NCBI GenBank assembly: GCA_964586785.1
Contig: CAZPHS010000011.1
Coordinates: forward strand, 1-58,330
DNA length: 58,330 bases
Direction of reading: 5' to 3'
DNA from: SZUA-584 sp041656035
GTDB taxonomy: Bacteria > Bacillota > Clostridia > Christensenellales > SZUA-584
The position numbers were made by a program, and so were the translations under genes. Below the pieces are notes generated by a model. The model had not been told where the DNA came from. It worked only from the letters and a program-made list of their open reading frames with translations, and searched no databases. Shown piece after piece: positions 58,311 through 58,330 of the stretch (position 1 is its first letter; each line of letters begins with the position of its first letter).

Positions 58311-58330
58311 AGATACGGGGTGATGCAAGT

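Noticed and set aside
58264..58330. Start of a T-box leader or next gene after recO
   Set aside because: The sequence ends too soon. A GGGG near an ATG at 58323 and an extended -10-like motif are present, but no specifier stem or reading frame can be checked.

Overview
The window looks like chromosomal DNA of a spore-forming member of the Clostridia (Bacillota). The evidence is a six-cysteine SCIFF peptide with its radical-SAM maturase, a PolC-type replicase, the sporulation proteins YqfC and YqfD, HemZ, DivIVA/SepF, GlpP, and gene neighbourhoods typical of Firmicutes. No rRNA, tRNA, CRISPR array, transposase or phage gene was recognised. Most genes lie on the + strand; glpP is the only confident minus-strand gene. 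TTG starts are common (scfB, cdsA, rseP, plsX, rpsU, yqfC, yqfD, phoH, probably uppS and the DUF512 gene).

Layout. 1-2.7 kb: small membrane protein, SCIFF precursor scfA, maturase scfB, then convergent glpP. 2.9-4.9 kb: a partner-switching module made of a STAS antagonist, a degenerate HATPase, a SigB/SigF-type sigma factor and an intact HATPase; a SigB-like promoter sits between the last two. 5-8.9 kb: HlyD-like protein, YggS, SepF, DivIVA and a DUF5665 protein. 9-11.4 kb: a GT4 glycosyltransferase and a flippase-like membrane protein. 11.5-24.1 kb: a long housekeeping run rpsB-tsf, pyrH-frr-(PASTA-like)-uppS-cdsA-dxr, rseP-ispG-polC, covering translation, lipid carrier and isoprenoid synthesis, and replication. 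24.2-33.5 kb: secD-secF, then recJ-relA-dtd-MBL hydrolase-hemZ. 33.5-38.6 kb: yceD-rpmF, an orphan substrate-binding-like protein, plsX-acpP, rnc-glyA. 38.8-44.4 kb: a membrane protein, a DUF512 protein, der, plsY, lspA, rluD. 49.4-58.2 kb: rpsU, nfeD, then yqfC-yqfD-phoH-pgpH-ybeY-cdd-era-recO.

The accessory part is about 44.4-49.4 kb. A secreted TPR-like protein is followed by three paralogous lipoprotein-like genes. Each carries a near-identical 5' module (noncoding leader plus about 65 codons with a lipobox and a Pro/Ser-rich linker) joined to a strongly diverged C-terminal part. The third copy has lost its lipobox Gly and is frameshifted in a run of seven G. The trio is bracketed by two 37-bp direct repeats (35/37 identical), each a tandem dimer of an 18-nt unit. 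This region reads differently from its surroundings (AT-richer, different codon choice) and is the best candidate here for an undescribed system.

Other points of note: floA is missing after nfeD and dgkA is missing between ybeY and cdd. The promoters of yceD-rpmF and rpsU share a spacer motif. rpsB has a structured leader. A 10-bp direct repeat spaced 20 bp lies upstream of the flippase promoter. All motif, promoter and terminator calls were made by eye; no search or folding program was run.
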